Positions 1-10,026 of a stretch of DNA of 64,000 bases are shown in pieces; position 1 is the stretch's first letter, and the number at the start of each line of letters is the position of its first letter. The stretch is from NCBI RefSeq assembly GCF_019048525.1, contig NZ_CP077369.1, forward strand, positions 1,798,001 through 1,862,000. Direction: 5' to 3'. This DNA comes from Acinetobacter lwoffii. Lineage in GTDB: Bacteria; Pseudomonadota; Gammaproteobacteria; Pseudomonadales; Moraxellaceae. Under the pieces are notes generated by a model that was not told the origin of the DNA, did not search any database, and saw only the letters and a list, made by a program, of their open reading frames with translations. Both the position numbers and the translations under genes were made by a program.

Positions 1-1
1 A

Positions 2-40
2 AGATCTTGTATTTTTAGGGTGAATAAAGGGTCAAGATCT
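2..40. repeat. 8-bp inverted repeat upstream of the WYL regulator
   Basis: AGATCTTG at 2-9 is matched by its exact reverse complement CAAGATCT at 33-40, separated by 23 bases. It lies about 115 bases before the regulator start. It could be an operator or a weak hairpin; there is no T-run, so it is not a normal terminator. A -10-like TATAAT lies at 97-102 without a good -35. Confidence 0.3.
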
Positions 41-155
41 GATGCAAAAAAATATCTTAGACTTTGTCCTAATATTATTCATTGATCGGCATTCAGTATA
101 ATCATTCAACATCTAGCGATAAATAAGTACATGAGAATGTATTAAGTGGGGATTT

Positions 156-1072
156 ATGAAGCGCCCAGCTTCAACACATGAGCGTCTTGCAGAGCGTTTA
201 GCCAGAATTTTGACCAAATTAAACGTCGGATATCAACTCCGGGCTGCAGAGCTAGCTGCAGAATTTCAAGTCAGCACCCGTACCATTGAGCGTGATTTTG
301 ATCGTCTAGGCTCTTACTTACCCTTACTTCAAGATGAACAGAAACGATATTATCTGGAACTCTCTTATTTAGGGCGCTTTAAATTGCAGGATATCCAGAC
401 CTTTGCCCAGCTTTCGGGGATCAGTGAGCTGTATCCGGCGCTGGATATGTCTTTTATGCGTGAATTGCTGGATGAGCGGGCAAATCAGGTATTTTCGGCA
501 AAAGGCTATTATTTTGAAGATGCCAAACAGTTTGCCGAGCATTTCAAGTTGCTTGCAAGCGCAATCTATAAACGTCAGCAGGTTGAGTTGCAATATTCAG
601 ATCAATTGCGAATCATTAAGCCTTATCGCTTGATTCACCATCATGGTATCTGGTATCTGGTATCTGGTATCTGGTAGGTGTAGATCAGGACAAGTTGCGC
701 ACCTATCGCTTAAGTCAGGTGCAACAACTCAAGCTGGTTTCTGAGGTGGAGAGCTTTGCGCATGATCCTGAAATACTGAAAATGCTGGTAGATGAAGACA
801 GCATCTGGTTTGGGCAGCAAAAGCAGCAAGTCTTAATCAAGGTACAACCTGAAGTCGCGGTCTTTTTTAAAGAGCGCCGTTTATTTCCAGAACAGCAGAT
901 CGAGCAGGAAACTGGGACTGGAGAGTTAGTGATTAGTTGCCAGATTCGTCACGAAATGCAGTTATTGCCTTTGGTGCGTTACTGGTTACCTTATGTGAAA
1001 ATTATTGAGCCGATTCATTTCCAGCAAAAACTGGAACAGGATTTGCAAGGATATTTACGTTCTGCTGGATGA
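156..1072 (+). pseudogene. WYL-domain transcriptional regulator, frameshifted by a 7-bp tandem repeat
   Basis: This is a DeoR/WYL-type DNA-binding regulator split into two reading frames. The first frame (156-677) carries an N-terminal winged HTH (residues about 10-55, with STRTIERDFDRL) and the start of the WYL domain. The second (readable to 1072) holds the rest of WYL and the C-terminal extension. The break is at 645-676, where ggtatct occurs four times followed by ggta. Two copies would read GIWYLVGVDQDKLRTYRL without interruption and give a protein of about 300 residues; the two extra copies add 14 bases and create the TAG at 675-677. The repeat therefore encodes the WYL motif itself. 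WYL domains usually sense nucleotides or other small ligands. It may be a pseudogene or a phase-variable gene (in frame with 2 or 5 copies); one sequence cannot decide, and an assembly error is also possible. Confidence 0.8.
645..676 (+). repeat. Heptanucleotide tandem repeat (ggtatct)x4 plus ggta
   Basis: Four perfect head-to-tail copies of a 7-base unit at 645-672 are followed by a partial ggta at 673-676, inside the WYL regulator. Because 7 is not a multiple of 3, each gain or loss shifts the frame. Slipped-strand mispairing is the obvious way to make such an array. Confidence 0.9.
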
Positions 1073-1165
1073 TATTGAGAAAGCAGAGCAGGAGGGCCTG
1101 ATTAATGATGACACTTTAAATGGGAATTTAATTTACTTATTTTTTGACTAACTAAATTACAGACA

Positions 1166-1190
1166 TAAAAAAACCAGCTTTCGCTGGGTT
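1166..1190 (-). terminator. Intrinsic terminator of the tRNA-Cys/tRNA-Leu unit
   Basis: Read on the minus strand, the stem CCAGC, a GAAA tetraloop and GCTGG are followed by a run of seven T. It sits about 35 bases past the CCA end of tRNA-Leu, so it closes the tRNA transcript. Confidence 0.8.
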
Positions 1191-1223
1191 CTTTATTTGC
1201 ACCATCTTTCTATAGTAGAAGAA

Positions 1224-1309
1224 TGGTGCCCGAGGCCAGACTCGAACTGGCACGCTTTGTGGGCGGGGGATTTTAAATCCCCTGTGTCTACCGATTTCAC
1301 CACTCGGGC
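1224..1309 (-). tRNA. tRNA-Leu (anticodon UAA)
   Basis: The minus strand reads a complete class II tRNA. The acceptor GCCCGAG at the 5' end pairs with CTCGGGC before an encoded ACCA. The T-loop GTTCGAGTC is present, the variable arm is long as expected for Leu, and the anticodon loop shows TAA in GGATTTAAAATCC. It is 86 bases long. It lies just downstream of tRNA-Cys and was probably transcribed with it. Confidence 0.95.
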
Positions 1310-1319
1310 TTTAACAAGA

Positions 1320-1393
1320 TGGAGGCGGAGGTCGGAATCGAACCGGCGTCCACGGAGTTGCAGTCCGCTGCATGACCACTCTGCCACCCCGCC
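1320..1393 (-). tRNA. tRNA-Cys (anticodon GCA)
   Basis: The minus strand reads a 74-base class I tRNA. The 5' GGCGGGG pairs with CTCCGCC (one G-U) before T and an encoded CCA. The anticodon loop GACTGCAAC shows GCA, and the T-arm has GGTTCGATTCC. It is the first gene of a two-tRNA unit with tRNA-Leu, separated by 10 bases. Confidence 0.95.
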
Positions 1394-1410
1394 GCGTCTT
1401 GTTGATGCGT

Positions 1411-1438
1411 ATATTAGCAAGCCCAGAAAAAAAAACAA
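1411..1438 (-). promoter_or_regulatory. Sigma-70-like promoter of the tRNA unit
   Basis: On the minus strand TTGTTT (1438-1433) and TAATAT (1416-1411) are 16 bases apart. The predicted start, about 7 bases later, lies some 10 bases before the tRNA-Cys 5' end. No other promoter-like pair is closer. Confidence 0.6.
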
Positions 1439-1546
1439 TAGTGTATTCATCTGTATGCGCATAAAAACATCATCTGGCGGAAAATATTTAAATTATTCAT
1501 GTAGAATGTGCAAAATTGATTCATATCAACACTTGGGAGAAGTGCC

Positions 1547-2395
1547 GTGGCATTAGTTCTAGACGGTCGTGCATTGGCGAAGCAAATTGAAGCTGACTTG
1601 TTTACTCGCGTAGAAGCGCTGAAAGCAAAATCAGGTCGTACTCCAATTCTTGCGACGATTTTGGTAGGTGACGATGGTGCATCTGCAACTTATGTTCGCA
1701 TGAAAGGCAATGCCTGCCGCCGTGTTGGTATGGATTCACTCAAAGTGGAACTTCCTAAAGAAACCACAACTGAAGAATTATTGGCTGAAATTGAAAAATT
1801 AAATGCAAATCCTGATGTGCACGGTATTCTGCTTCAGCACCCGGTTCCTGCGCAAATTGATGAGCGTGCCTGTTTCGATGCAATCTCGCTTGAAAAAGAC
1901 GTAGATGGTGTCACTTGCCTGGGCTATGGTCGTATGGCAATGGGTGAGGCAGCCTATGGTTCAGCGACGCCTGCGGGTATTATGACTATCCTGAAAGAGA
2001 ACAACATTGAAATCGCTGGTAAACATGCGGTAGTTGTAGGTCGTTCTGCAATTTTGGGTAAACCAATGGCTGCGATGCTGCTAGAAGCGAATGCAACCGT
2101 AACCATTTGCCATTCACGTACTCAAGATCTTGCAAGCTTTGTTAAGCAAGCAGATATCATTGTCGGTGCGGTAGGTAAAGCAGAATTAATTCAAAAAGAC
2201 TGGATCAAACAAGGTGCAGTGGTTGTTGATGCTGGTTTCCATCCACGTGATGGCGGTGGTGTTGGTGATATCCAACTTGTTGGCATTGAAGAAATTGCTT
2301 CTGCTTATACCCCAGTTCCGGGTGGCGTAGGTCCAATGACGATTACTACTTTAATCCGTCAAACGGTTGAAGCTGCTGAGAAAGCGTTAGGTTAA
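1547..2395 (+). CDS. folD: Bifunctional methylenetetrahydrofolate dehydrogenase/cyclohydrolase FolD
   Basis: FolD oxidises 5,10-methylene-THF with NADP and hydrolyses the product to 10-formyl-THF in the cytoplasm, feeding purine and formyl-Met synthesis. The 282 residues match the family length. The catalytic Tyr/Lys pair is visible in [11 protein letters not shown] (about residues 49-56). The substrate loop is [10 protein letters not shown] and [10 protein letters not shown]. The Rossmann part has [14 protein letters not shown], and the C-terminal [10 protein letters not shown] signature is intact. The start is supported by GGGAGAAG about 6 bases upstream. It is a single gene, divergent from the tRNA pair. 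A TAGAAT -10-like box is at 1502-1507, but no good -35 is visible. Confidence 0.97.
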   Translation: MALVLDGRALAKQIEADLFTRVEALKAKSGRTPILATILVGDDGASATYVRMKGNACRRVGMDSLKVELPKETTTEELLAEIEKLNANPDVHGILLQHPVPAQIDERACFDAISLEKDVDGVTCLGYGRMAMGEAAYGSATPAGIMTILKENNIEIAGKHAVVVGRSAILGKPMAAMLLEANATVTICHSRTQDLASFVKQADIIVGAVGKAELIQKDWIKQGAVVVDAGFHPRDGGGVGDIQLVGIEEIASAYTPVPGGVGPMTITTLIRQTVEAAEKALG

Positions 2396-2398
2396 GCC

Positions 2399-2488
2399 TA
2401 TTCTCCCTCTCCCTGTGGGAAAGGGTTCGGGGTGAGGGTCTTAAAAATAATCCTCTCCCTAGCCCTCTCCTTTAAAAAGGAGAGGGAA
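2399..2488. repeat. REP-like CT/GA-rich intergenic palindromic element
   Basis: Immediately after folD there are two hairpin modules of CCCTCTCC/GGAGAGGG type. The second is a perfect 11-base stem (CCCTCTCCTTT at 2463-2473, AAAGGAGAGGG at 2476-2486) with a 2-base loop. The first (about 2402-2425) is imperfect. This composition resembles REP-type intergenic elements present in many copies in proteobacterial genomes. Only one copy lies in this window. It may also end folD transcription. Confidence 0.55.
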
Positions 2489-2554
2489 CTTTCTTTATTA
2501 ATTTGACTTTCATATTTGAAACTAAAATTTTGCCTATCTAAGAATAAAAATCCA

Positions 2555-3223
2555 ATGAGCTGTACCTTCCAATTCCCTAAAGCCCCTGAGCATTTACTCC
2601 AAGCCTTGCATGATGTGATTCCACACTGTGAGCTACATGCACAGCAATTGCCGGATACACCCATTTCCCTGTGGCTGATTCCGCCAGTATTCCCAACAGA
2701 TAAGCTGGATGATGAGGTGATTCGTCGCATTTGGAATGATACACCATACTGGATCTTTTGCTGGGCCTCAGGCTTGGCGATGGCGCAGTGGCTATTGGCA
2801 GAGCCGCATCATGTTAAAGACAAAGTAGTTTTGGATTTTGGGGCGGGATCGGGCGTAGTTGCCATTGCGGCGAAAATGGCAGGTGCAAAACGTGTGATCT
2901 GCTGTGATATCGATCAAGTTAGTCTAGATGCCTGTCGTGCCAATGCAGAGCTAAATGATATCGAGCTTGAATATCTGGATGACCTATATAAGGCAGAGAA
3001 GGTGGATATTTTATTAGCCGCAGATGTGCTCTATGATCAATGTAACCGTTTCTTCCTGGATGAGTTTTTAAAATTTGCACCTGAGGTGTGGGTTGCAGAC
3101 AGTCGGGTAAAAAACTTTAGTCATCCTCAATATGAAAAACTTGACGAGCGTAGTGCGACGACCTGGCCGGATTTGGATGAATCGCCCGAATTTCGTAATG
3201 TCAGTTTCTATAAAACACGTTAA
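2555..3223 (+). CDS. Class I SAM-dependent methyltransferase (lysine-methyltransferase-like)
   Basis: The 222-residue protein has the Rossmann SAM-binding signature LDFGAGSGVVAIAA (motif I, mid-protein), then an acidic second strand (VICCDID) and a LLAADVLYD segment, as in the family of ETF-beta lysine and related protein methyltransferases. The substrate is not known. The ATG at 2555 is preferred over the ATG at 2516, because the extra 13 residues look like untranslated AT-rich DNA. No signal peptide is seen, so it is cytoplasmic. It follows folD after the REP-like element and is closed by a hairpin at 3236-3258. Confidence 0.75.
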   Translation: MSCTFQFPKAPEHLLQALHDVIPHCELHAQQLPDTPISLWLIPPVFPTDKLDDEVIRRIWNDTPYWIFCWASGLAMAQWLLAEPHHVKDKVVLDFGAGSGVVAIAAKMAGAKRVICCDIDQVSLDACRANAELNDIELEYLDDLYKAEKVDILLAADVLYDQCNRFFLDEFLKFAPEVWVADSRVKNFSHPQYEKLDERSATTWPDLDESPEFRNVSFYKTR

Positions 3224-3235
3224 ATTTAAAAAATT

Positions 3236-3258
3236 AAAAAGGGCACTAGGCCCTTTTT
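3236..3258 (+). terminator. Intrinsic terminator after the methyltransferase
   Basis: AAAAAGGGC, a short loop, then GCCCTTTTT. The stem is symmetrical enough to act on both strands, and it stands between two convergent genes. Confidence 0.8.
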
Positions 3259-3296
3259 GATTGTCTTACTCTGATTAAGTAACTAAGTATCAGATA

Positions 3297-3719
3297 TTAA
3301 GAACAGGTATAACGAATAACCCGCATGGTCGTAGGGCGGGCTTCTAAAGCTTCGCGTGCACCCGGGTTCTCGCTATTATGTAAATCAGGCGTATTGCTCA
3401 AGCTGATTTGCGTGCGGCTATTACCCAGTTGGCGGCCATAGTTTTCCTGTTCCGCAGTTGGATTGGAAATTTCATTGGTGCTTAAAATCTGGATGTTGTA
3501 AGTTTTGGAATTTCCTAACACGTGTCTGCAAGCGGCTTGCAAGCGATTTTCATCCTGGCTTGGTCGTCCTGAGAGGGTGTAGCTCAGGGTTGCTGTATTG
3601 CCTGAACGTTCCAGAATTTCATAACCACTTTGTCCATTGAATTGATGGGGTGTGGTCTGACATGCACTCAGTATAAAACTGCTTGCAGCCACAGCCAAAA
3701 TTACTGTTGTTCTTTTCAT
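3297..3719 (-). CDS. Small predicted lipoprotein of unknown function
   Basis: This 140-residue protein has a lysine-bearing start (MKRTT), a short hydrophobic segment and a lipobox LSAC with Cys about residue 20, so it should be lipidated and held in the envelope. The mature part is polar and carries two further cysteines (AACRHV and the C-terminal YTCS) that could form a disulfide. No family is recognised. It is convergent with the methyltransferase and upstream of the pckG terminator. Confidence 0.7.
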   Translation of the reverse strand: MKRTTVILAVAASSFILSACQTTPHQFNGQSGYEILERSGNTATLSYTLSGRPSQDENRLQAACRHVLGNSKTYNIQILSTNEISNPTAEQENYGRQLGNSRTQISLSNTPDLHNSENPGAREALEARPTTMRVIRYTCS

Positions 3720-3810
3720 ATTTATAGTTCCTGAAGTCTTGGTTTAAGTATGCCATATTTTGCTTAAGCAGCTGCTCTGGTCAATTGTGATCAATTGTTT
3801 AAACAGCCAA

Positions 3811-3840
3811 TAAAAAAGGCCGCTTACGCGACCTTTTTTA
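3811..3840 (-). terminator. Intrinsic terminator of pckG
   Basis: On the minus strand AAAAAAGGTCGC, loop, GCGGCCTTTTTT begins about 15 bases after the pckG stop. The stem has A and T runs on both sides, so it could work in both directions. Confidence 0.8.
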
Positions 3841-3854
3841 AATTAAATCAGCAA

Positions 3855-5684
3855 TTAAGCAGATTTAACCGCAGCAATAAGTTCTGCTTGACGAGTTTTT
3901 AACGCTTCCGGTAAACGCTCACCTAGCTTGTCGAACAATTCAGTATGGCTTTCAAGTTCTTTGATCCATTGATCTTTATCTTGAGAAGTTACTAGGTCAA
4001 ATTGTTCTTTAGTGAAGTCAGAACCAGTCCAGTTCAGCTGTTCATAAGTAGGAACTAGGCCAATTGGTGTTTCAACAGCCTCAGCACGACCTTCACAACG
4101 GTCAATGATCCACTCAAGAACACGCATGTTTTGACCGAAACCAGGCCATACGAAGTTGCCTTCAGCATCACGACGGAACCAGTTCACGTTGTAGATACCT
4201 GGAAGTTTGTTGCCAGCAGCGGCAGCTTTCGCGCCCACTTGCTCGCCCATTTCTAACCAGTGCGTGAAGTAATCCGCCATGTTGTAGCCAGCGAATGGCA
4301 GCATCGCGAACGGGTCACGACGAACAACACCTTGTTGACCAACAGCAGCAGCAGTTGTTTCAGAGCCCATCGTTGCAGCTTTGTAAACACCGTCAACCCA
4401 GTCAAATGCTTCTGAAATTAGAGGCACAGTGTCTGCACGGCGACCACCGAAGATGAACGCAGAAATTGGCACGCCAGCTGGATTTTCCCAGTCAGCGTCA
4501 ATAGAAGGGCATTGACCAGCTGCAACTGTGAAACGAGCATTTGGATGCACTGCTTTTTCTTCGCCAGTGTGTGGTTGACCTTTCCAGTTAGTCAGGTTGG
4601 CAGGCGCTTCTTTAGTCAGACCTTCCCACCATACTTCACCGTTGTCAGTCACAGCGACGTTTGTATAAATCACGTCTTTGTGCATGGTTGCCATACAGTT
4701 CGGGTTGGTCTTGGTGTTGGTACCAGGCGCTACACCGAAGAAGCCAGCTTCAGGGTTGATTGCATATAAGCGACCGTCTTCACCTGGTTTGATCCAGGCA
4801 ATATCGTCACCTACAGTTTCAATCTTCCAGCCTTCATAGCCAGCTGGTGGAATCAACATAGCGAAGTTTGTTTTACCACATGCAGATGGGAATGCAGCTG
4901 CGATGTAGTGTTTTTCGCCTTGTGGATTGGTCACGCCAAGGATCAGCATGTGTTCAGCTAACCAGCCTTGTTGACGACCCATAAATGATGCAATACGTAA
5001 TGCCAGGCATTTTTTACCCAACAATGCGTTACCGCCATAACCAGAACCATAAGACCAGATCTCACGAGTTTCTGGGTAATGCACGATGTATTTTTCTTTG
5101 TTGCAAGGCCATGCAACATCTTTTTCGCCGTTCGCAAGCGGAGCACCTACAGTGTGTACGCAAGGAACGTATTCACCGTCAGTACCAAGAACGTCATAAA
5201 CAGCTTTACCCATACGAGCCATTTTAGACATGCTTACTGCAACGTAAGGAGAGTCAGTTAACTCGATACCGATATGAGCGATATGAGAACCCAATGGACC
5301 CATTGAGAATGGAACCACATAAAGTGTACGACCTGCCATTGAACCGTCAAATAAACCGTTCAATTTTTCGCGCATGACAGCAGGTGCTTCCCAGTTGTTG
5401 GTCGCGCCAGCATCGTCTTTGTTTTCAGAACAGATGTAAGTACGATCTTCAACACGTGCTACGTCAGAAGGATCAGAATTTGCAAGATAAGAACCAGGAT
5501 GAGTTTCTTGATTCAGCGCTTGCATTGTGCCGTTAGCGATCATCAAGTCGATATAACGTTGATATTCTTCTGCGCTACCGTCACACCATTCAATTTTTGC
5601 TGGTTTTGTTAATTTAGCAATCTCTTCCACCCAAGCAATAAGCTTAGGGTGACGAACGAATTCTGGTGCGTTCACTTGGGTCAT
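3855..5684 (-). CDS. pckG: Phosphoenolpyruvate carboxykinase (GTP)
   Basis: It converts oxaloacetate and GTP to PEP and CO2, the entry step of gluconeogenesis during growth on organic acids. The GTP-type family is identified by its length (609 residues) and by [13 protein letters not shown], which combines the catalytic Cys with the phosphate-binding Lys. It also has VGDDIAW, the N-terminal [19 protein letters not shown] and the C-terminal [12 protein letters not shown] chose the ATG at 5684 (MTQVNAPEF); the upstream extension is non-homologous leader. It is a single gene with a strong terminator. A palindromic element 34 bases before the start (5706-5731) may be regulatory. Confidence 0.96.
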   Translation of the reverse strand: MTQVNAPEFVRHPKLIAWVEEIAKLTKPAKIEWCDGSAEEYQRYIDLMIANGTMQALNQETHPGSYLANSDPSDVARVEDRTYICSENKDDAGATNNWEAPAVMREKLNGLFDGSMAGRTLYVVPFSMGPLGSHIAHIGIELTDSPYVAVSMSKMARMGKAVYDVLGTDGEYVPCVHTVGAPLANGEKDVAWPCNKEKYIVHYPETREIWSYGSGYGGNALLGKKCLALRIASFMGRQQGWLAEHMLILGVTNPQGEKHYIAAAFPSACGKTNFAMLIPPAGYEGWKIETVGDDIAWIKPGEDGRLYAINPEAGFFGVAPGTNTKTNPNCMATMHKDVIYTNVAVTDNGEVWWEGLTKEAPANLTNWKGQPHTGEEKAVHPNARFTVAAGQCPSIDADWENPAGVPISAFIFGGRRADTVPLISEAFDWVDGVYKAATMGSETTAAAVGQQGVVRRDPFAMLPFAGYNMADYFTHWLEMGEQVGAKAAAAGNKLPGIYNVNWFRRDAEGNFVWPGFGQNMRVLEWIIDRCEGRAEAVETPIGLVPTYEQLNWTGSDFTKEQFDLVTSQDKDQWIKELESHTELFDKLGERLPEALKTRQAELIAAVKSA

Positions 5685-6101
5685 GGTGAGGCCTATCTCA
5701 AATGTGTACAAATTAGATGTACAAAGTACAATCCGAGCAATAAAAAATATCGCCCAGATGAAATATGAAAAAAAGTGGCTGTATTAAAGCATAAAATGAT
5801 AAAAAAAATAAGACCAAAGAAGTGCTAGATTTCTTTTGGAATATAATGCTATTTTATTTATAAATATAAGTAAAACAACAAGATAAAACTAAATATTTGA
5901 ATTATTGATTCTATTTATTTAAATGATGGGTGGTATTTATTTTAAAAATTAATATTAAAATCATTATCTTAATTTTATAAGATCTCTAATATTCATTATT
6001 GATTAAATAAATGGTTGCCATTTGAATTTTACATAAAGCCACTGTTAATTGTCTATGAATTGGACAAAATGCCAATAGGCTTCAATGAAATTGCGCGAAA
6101 A
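5685..6101. other. AT-rich divergent intergenic region between pckG and the lipid kinase
   Basis: About 400 bases with no convincing gene. Apart from the GTACAA cluster near pckG I see only A/T tracts. The kinase reading frame runs back to 6015 without a stop, but those codons look like leader. Confidence 0.6.
5706..5731. promoter_or_regulatory. Cluster of GTACAA motifs upstream of pckG
   Basis: GTACAA occurs three times (5706-5711, 5719-5724, 5726-5731). The pair at 5718-5730 forms the perfect interrupted palindrome TGTAC-AAA-GTACA. It sits in the probable pckG leader. A repressor operator is plausible; the cognate protein is unknown. Confidence 0.4.
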
Positions 6102-7040
6102 ATGTCTAATCAATCTAAACCCTTATCGCTAATTTTTAATCATAAAGCTGGTTTTCGCATACAGGGGCCAGAAGGCATTTATGAACAGCTGATCGATATA
6201 TTTTCAGCACAGGGTTATCAAACTAAAGCTTATGAAATCAATGATTCACAGCAATTTGATAAAATTATGACTGAGGTGCTTGAACAGCATTTGGCATCTA
6301 GCGAGTCAGGAATTATCGTTGCAGCGGGCGGAGATGGCACTTTAAATACAGTCGCCAAACATGTGTTGAATACGCAAATTCCTGTCGGTATTTTGCCTTT
6401 AGGGACTTTTAACTATGTGGCCAGATTATTGGGGATTCCGCTGGATTTGCTTGAAGCGGCAAAAGTGATTGCGACAGGACAGCCACAACGTATGAATGTT
6501 GCTCGGATCAATCAGGAAATTTATCTGAATAATGCCAGTTTAGGTCTATATCCTTTATTTATTAACAAACGTGAAGACTATAATCGTATTTTTGGTCGCT
6601 TACCGCTACATGCCTATACCTCTGCACTGGATGTTCTGATTCGCGACCGTAAAGAATTAAAGCTAAAAATCTGGGTGGACCACAAGAAATATCCAGTGAA
6701 AACACCATTGATCTTTTTTGGCAATAATCCCTTGCAACTGGCGGATATGAAAATGCGCATTGCAGAAGCGGCTGAAAAAGGCAAAGTGGCGGGAGTTGTA
6801 GTTTCTAAAAGTGATAAGCTTACTTTATTTAAGCTAGTGTATCAGCTGATTCGTGGCAAGATTGACCAGGCATCGGATGTTTATAGTTTTGCAGCCGATC
6901 AAGTTCGAATCGAATCCCGAGCCAAGAAACTGATGGTAGCGATTGATGGGGAAATTGTGGAAATGGCCCCGCCACTCAATATTTCTGTATTAAAAGATAG
7001 CCTAAACGTAATGGTGCCACATGATCCTGCATCTGTCTGA
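6102..7040 (+). CDS. Diacylglycerol kinase family lipid kinase (YegS/BmrU type)
   Basis: The protein is about 312 residues from the ATG at 6102. That start is preferred because the catalytic domain begins almost at once (LSLIFNHKAGF); the frame is open back to TTG 6015. The DAGK catalytic signature is clear: AAGGDGTLNTVAKHV (glycine-rich nucleotide loop) and GILPLGTFNYVARLL. The C-terminal half has the beta-rich fold segment ending in AIDGEIVEM. Members phosphorylate lipid substrates; the substrate here is not predictable. The last 20 bases overlap the metallophosphoesterase gene, so the two are translationally coupled. Confidence 0.85.
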   Translation: MSNQSKPLSLIFNHKAGFRIQGPEGIYEQLIDIFSAQGYQTKAYEINDSQQFDKIMTEVLEQHLASSESGIIVAAGGDGTLNTVAKHVLNTQIPVGILPLGTFNYVARLLGIPLDLLEAAKVIATGQPQRMNVARINQEIYLNNASLGLYPLFINKREDYNRIFGRLPLHAYTSALDVLIRDRKELKLKIWVDHKKYPVKTPLIFFGNNPLQLADMKMRIAEAAEKGKVAGVVVSKSDKLTLFKLVYQLIRGKIDQASDVYSFAADQVRIESRAKKLMVAIDGEIVEMAPPLNISVLKDSLNVMVPHDPASV

Positions 7041-7797
7041 TCTGCATTTTGGAACAGAGAAGCCGGAGTGTTTAGAAGCGATTCGGCATTTCTGTCAGAC
7101 CCATCCACTTGAAGCCGTCGTCATCAGTGGTGACCTGACTCAGCGCGCACGTTTGGGTCAATTCTTTGCCTGCAAAAAATTTTTAGATCAGCTCAATACG
7201 CCTTATATGGTGATCCCGGGGAATCATGATATTCCGCTCTATCATTTGTGGAATCGGCTTTTCAATCCATTTACCCGTTACCAGATTTTTTTTGGTGAAT
7301 TGGAGCCAATATTTGAAACTGAAAATTTTTATCTGATTGGGGTGAATTCGATCCGACGTCGATATCATACCAAAGGGCATTTATCCCTTGAGCAGATTCA
7401 GCGTATTGACCTGACGCTGGCGCAGGCGCCTGCTTCCAAATTAAAAATCATTGTCAGCCATCAGCCTTTTTATGTGCCTTTTCAAAATAAGCGCGGTTTC
7501 AAGGACAGCCCATTGATGGCCAAAATTGCTTTAGAGGCCTGGGCAGAGCATGGTCTGTTTGCGGTGTTACATGGGCATCTGCATCAACCGGCGATTTATG
7601 ATTTGAATCAGATGTTCGGATTGGGGATGGATCATCCTGTATATGATGTACATGCAGGGACTTCTGCGTCAAATCGTCTACATAAAGATGAACCGAACAG
7701 CTTTAATCTGATTGATGCCACAGGAAAAATTTCTCAATATTTATTCGATGAAGTGGCACAAGCCTTTATGTTGAAGGCTGATCTGCCGAATAAATAG
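7021..7797 (+). CDS. Calcineurin-like metallophosphoesterase
   Basis: This 258-residue protein has the metal-ligand series of the family: ILHLSDLHFG (D-x-H), VVISGDLTQRA (G-D), VIPGNHDI (G-N-H-D), SHQPFY and VLHGHLHQPA (G-H-x-H). It is cytoplasmic, with no signal peptide. The gene starts inside the lipid kinase gene (ATG 7021, kinase stop 7040). A phosphohydrolase acting on a phospholipid or nucleotide linked to the kinase product is a reasonable guess but not shown by the sequence. Confidence 0.85.
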   Translation: MILHLSDLHFGTEKPECLEAIRHFCQTHPLEAVVISGDLTQRARLGQFFACKKFLDQLNTPYMVIPGNHDIPLYHLWNRLFNPFTRYQIFFGELEPIFETENFYLIGVNSIRRRYHTKGHLSLEQIQRIDLTLAQAPASKLKIIVSHQPFYVPFQNKRGFKDSPLMAKIALEAWAEHGLFAVLHGHLHQPAIYDLNQMFGLGMDHPVYDVHAGTSASNRLHKDEPNSFNLIDATGKISQYLFDEVAQAFMLKADLPNK

Positions 7798-7847
7798 ACG
7801 AAAACCTATGATTCGTTAAAAAAAACCAATTTTTTTTCATTTTTGCC

Positions 7848-7873
7848 CTTGAAGCGTTTTATTCCATCTCCAT
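7848..7873 (+). promoter_or_regulatory. Sigma-32 (heat-shock) promoter of groESL
   Basis: CTTGAA at 7848-7853 and CTCCAT at 7868-7873 with 14 bases between them fit the RpoH consensus (CTTGAAA and CCCCATnT). It lies about 90 bases before groES. No CIRCE inverted repeat (TTAGCACTC) was seen, so HrcA control is not indicated. Confidence 0.7.
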
Positions 7874-7965
7874 AAAAGTGACATCAAAAATTTTTGATGA
7901 TGACCCATGGAATAATTAAGTCGTCATCAGTGACCTAAAAAAGACTTAGTCTGATGGAGTTATTT

Positions 7966-8256
7966 ATGAGCAACATTCGTCCATTACATGACCGCGTTGT
8001 TATTCGTCGTGTTGAAGAAGAAACTAAAACAGCTGGGGGCATTTTACTTCCAGGTTCGGCTGCTGAAAAACCTGCTCAAGGTGAAATCATTGCAGTTGGT
8101 AATGGTCAAATCACTGACAATGGCGTACGCGCGTTAGACGTAAAAGTTGGCGACAAAGTATTGTTCGGTACTTATGCAGGCACTACTGTAAAAGTAAACG
8201 GCGAAGAGCTTTTAATCATGAAAGAATCTGACATTTTAGCGGTATTAGAAGCTTAA
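7966..8256 (+). CDS. groES: Co-chaperonin GroES
   Basis: GroES forms the heptameric lid of the GroEL chamber in the cytoplasm. The 96-residue protein starts [15 protein letters not shown] and has the mobile-loop segment [16 protein letters not shown]. The C-terminal half has the usual [20 protein letters not shown] and ends DILAVLEA. The ATG at 7966 gives the family length; the frame also opens at 7954. It is the first gene of the groES-groEL operon, 69 bases before groEL. Confidence 0.98.
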   Translation: MSNIRPLHDRVVIRRVEEETKTAGGILLPGSAAEKPAQGEIIAVGNGQITDNGVRALDVKVGDKVLFGTYAGTTVKVNGEELLIMKESDILAVLEA

Positions 8257-9960
<1,704 letters not shown>

Positions 9961-9981
9961 TTCATCATCCGAGCATTTCAT

Positions 9982-10012
9982 AAAAAATCCCCGCAATAGC
10001 GGGGATTTTTTT
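9982..10012 (+). terminator. Intrinsic terminator of groESL
   Basis: AAAAATCCCCGC, loop AATA, GCGGGGATTTTTTT: a perfect 12-base stem with a T-run just after groEL. It may also serve the convergent lipoprotein gene. Confidence 0.9.
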
Positions 10013-10026
10013 ATGCGTTTACAAAA

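Noticed and set aside
1193..1556. Open frames on both strands across the two tRNAs
   Set aside because: They read through highly conserved tRNA sequence and their translations are tRNA-shadow artefacts.
7800..7965. CIRCE element for HrcA upstream of groES
   Set aside because: No TTAGCACTC-N9-GAGTGCTAA inverted repeat is present; the sigma-32 promoter explains the control.
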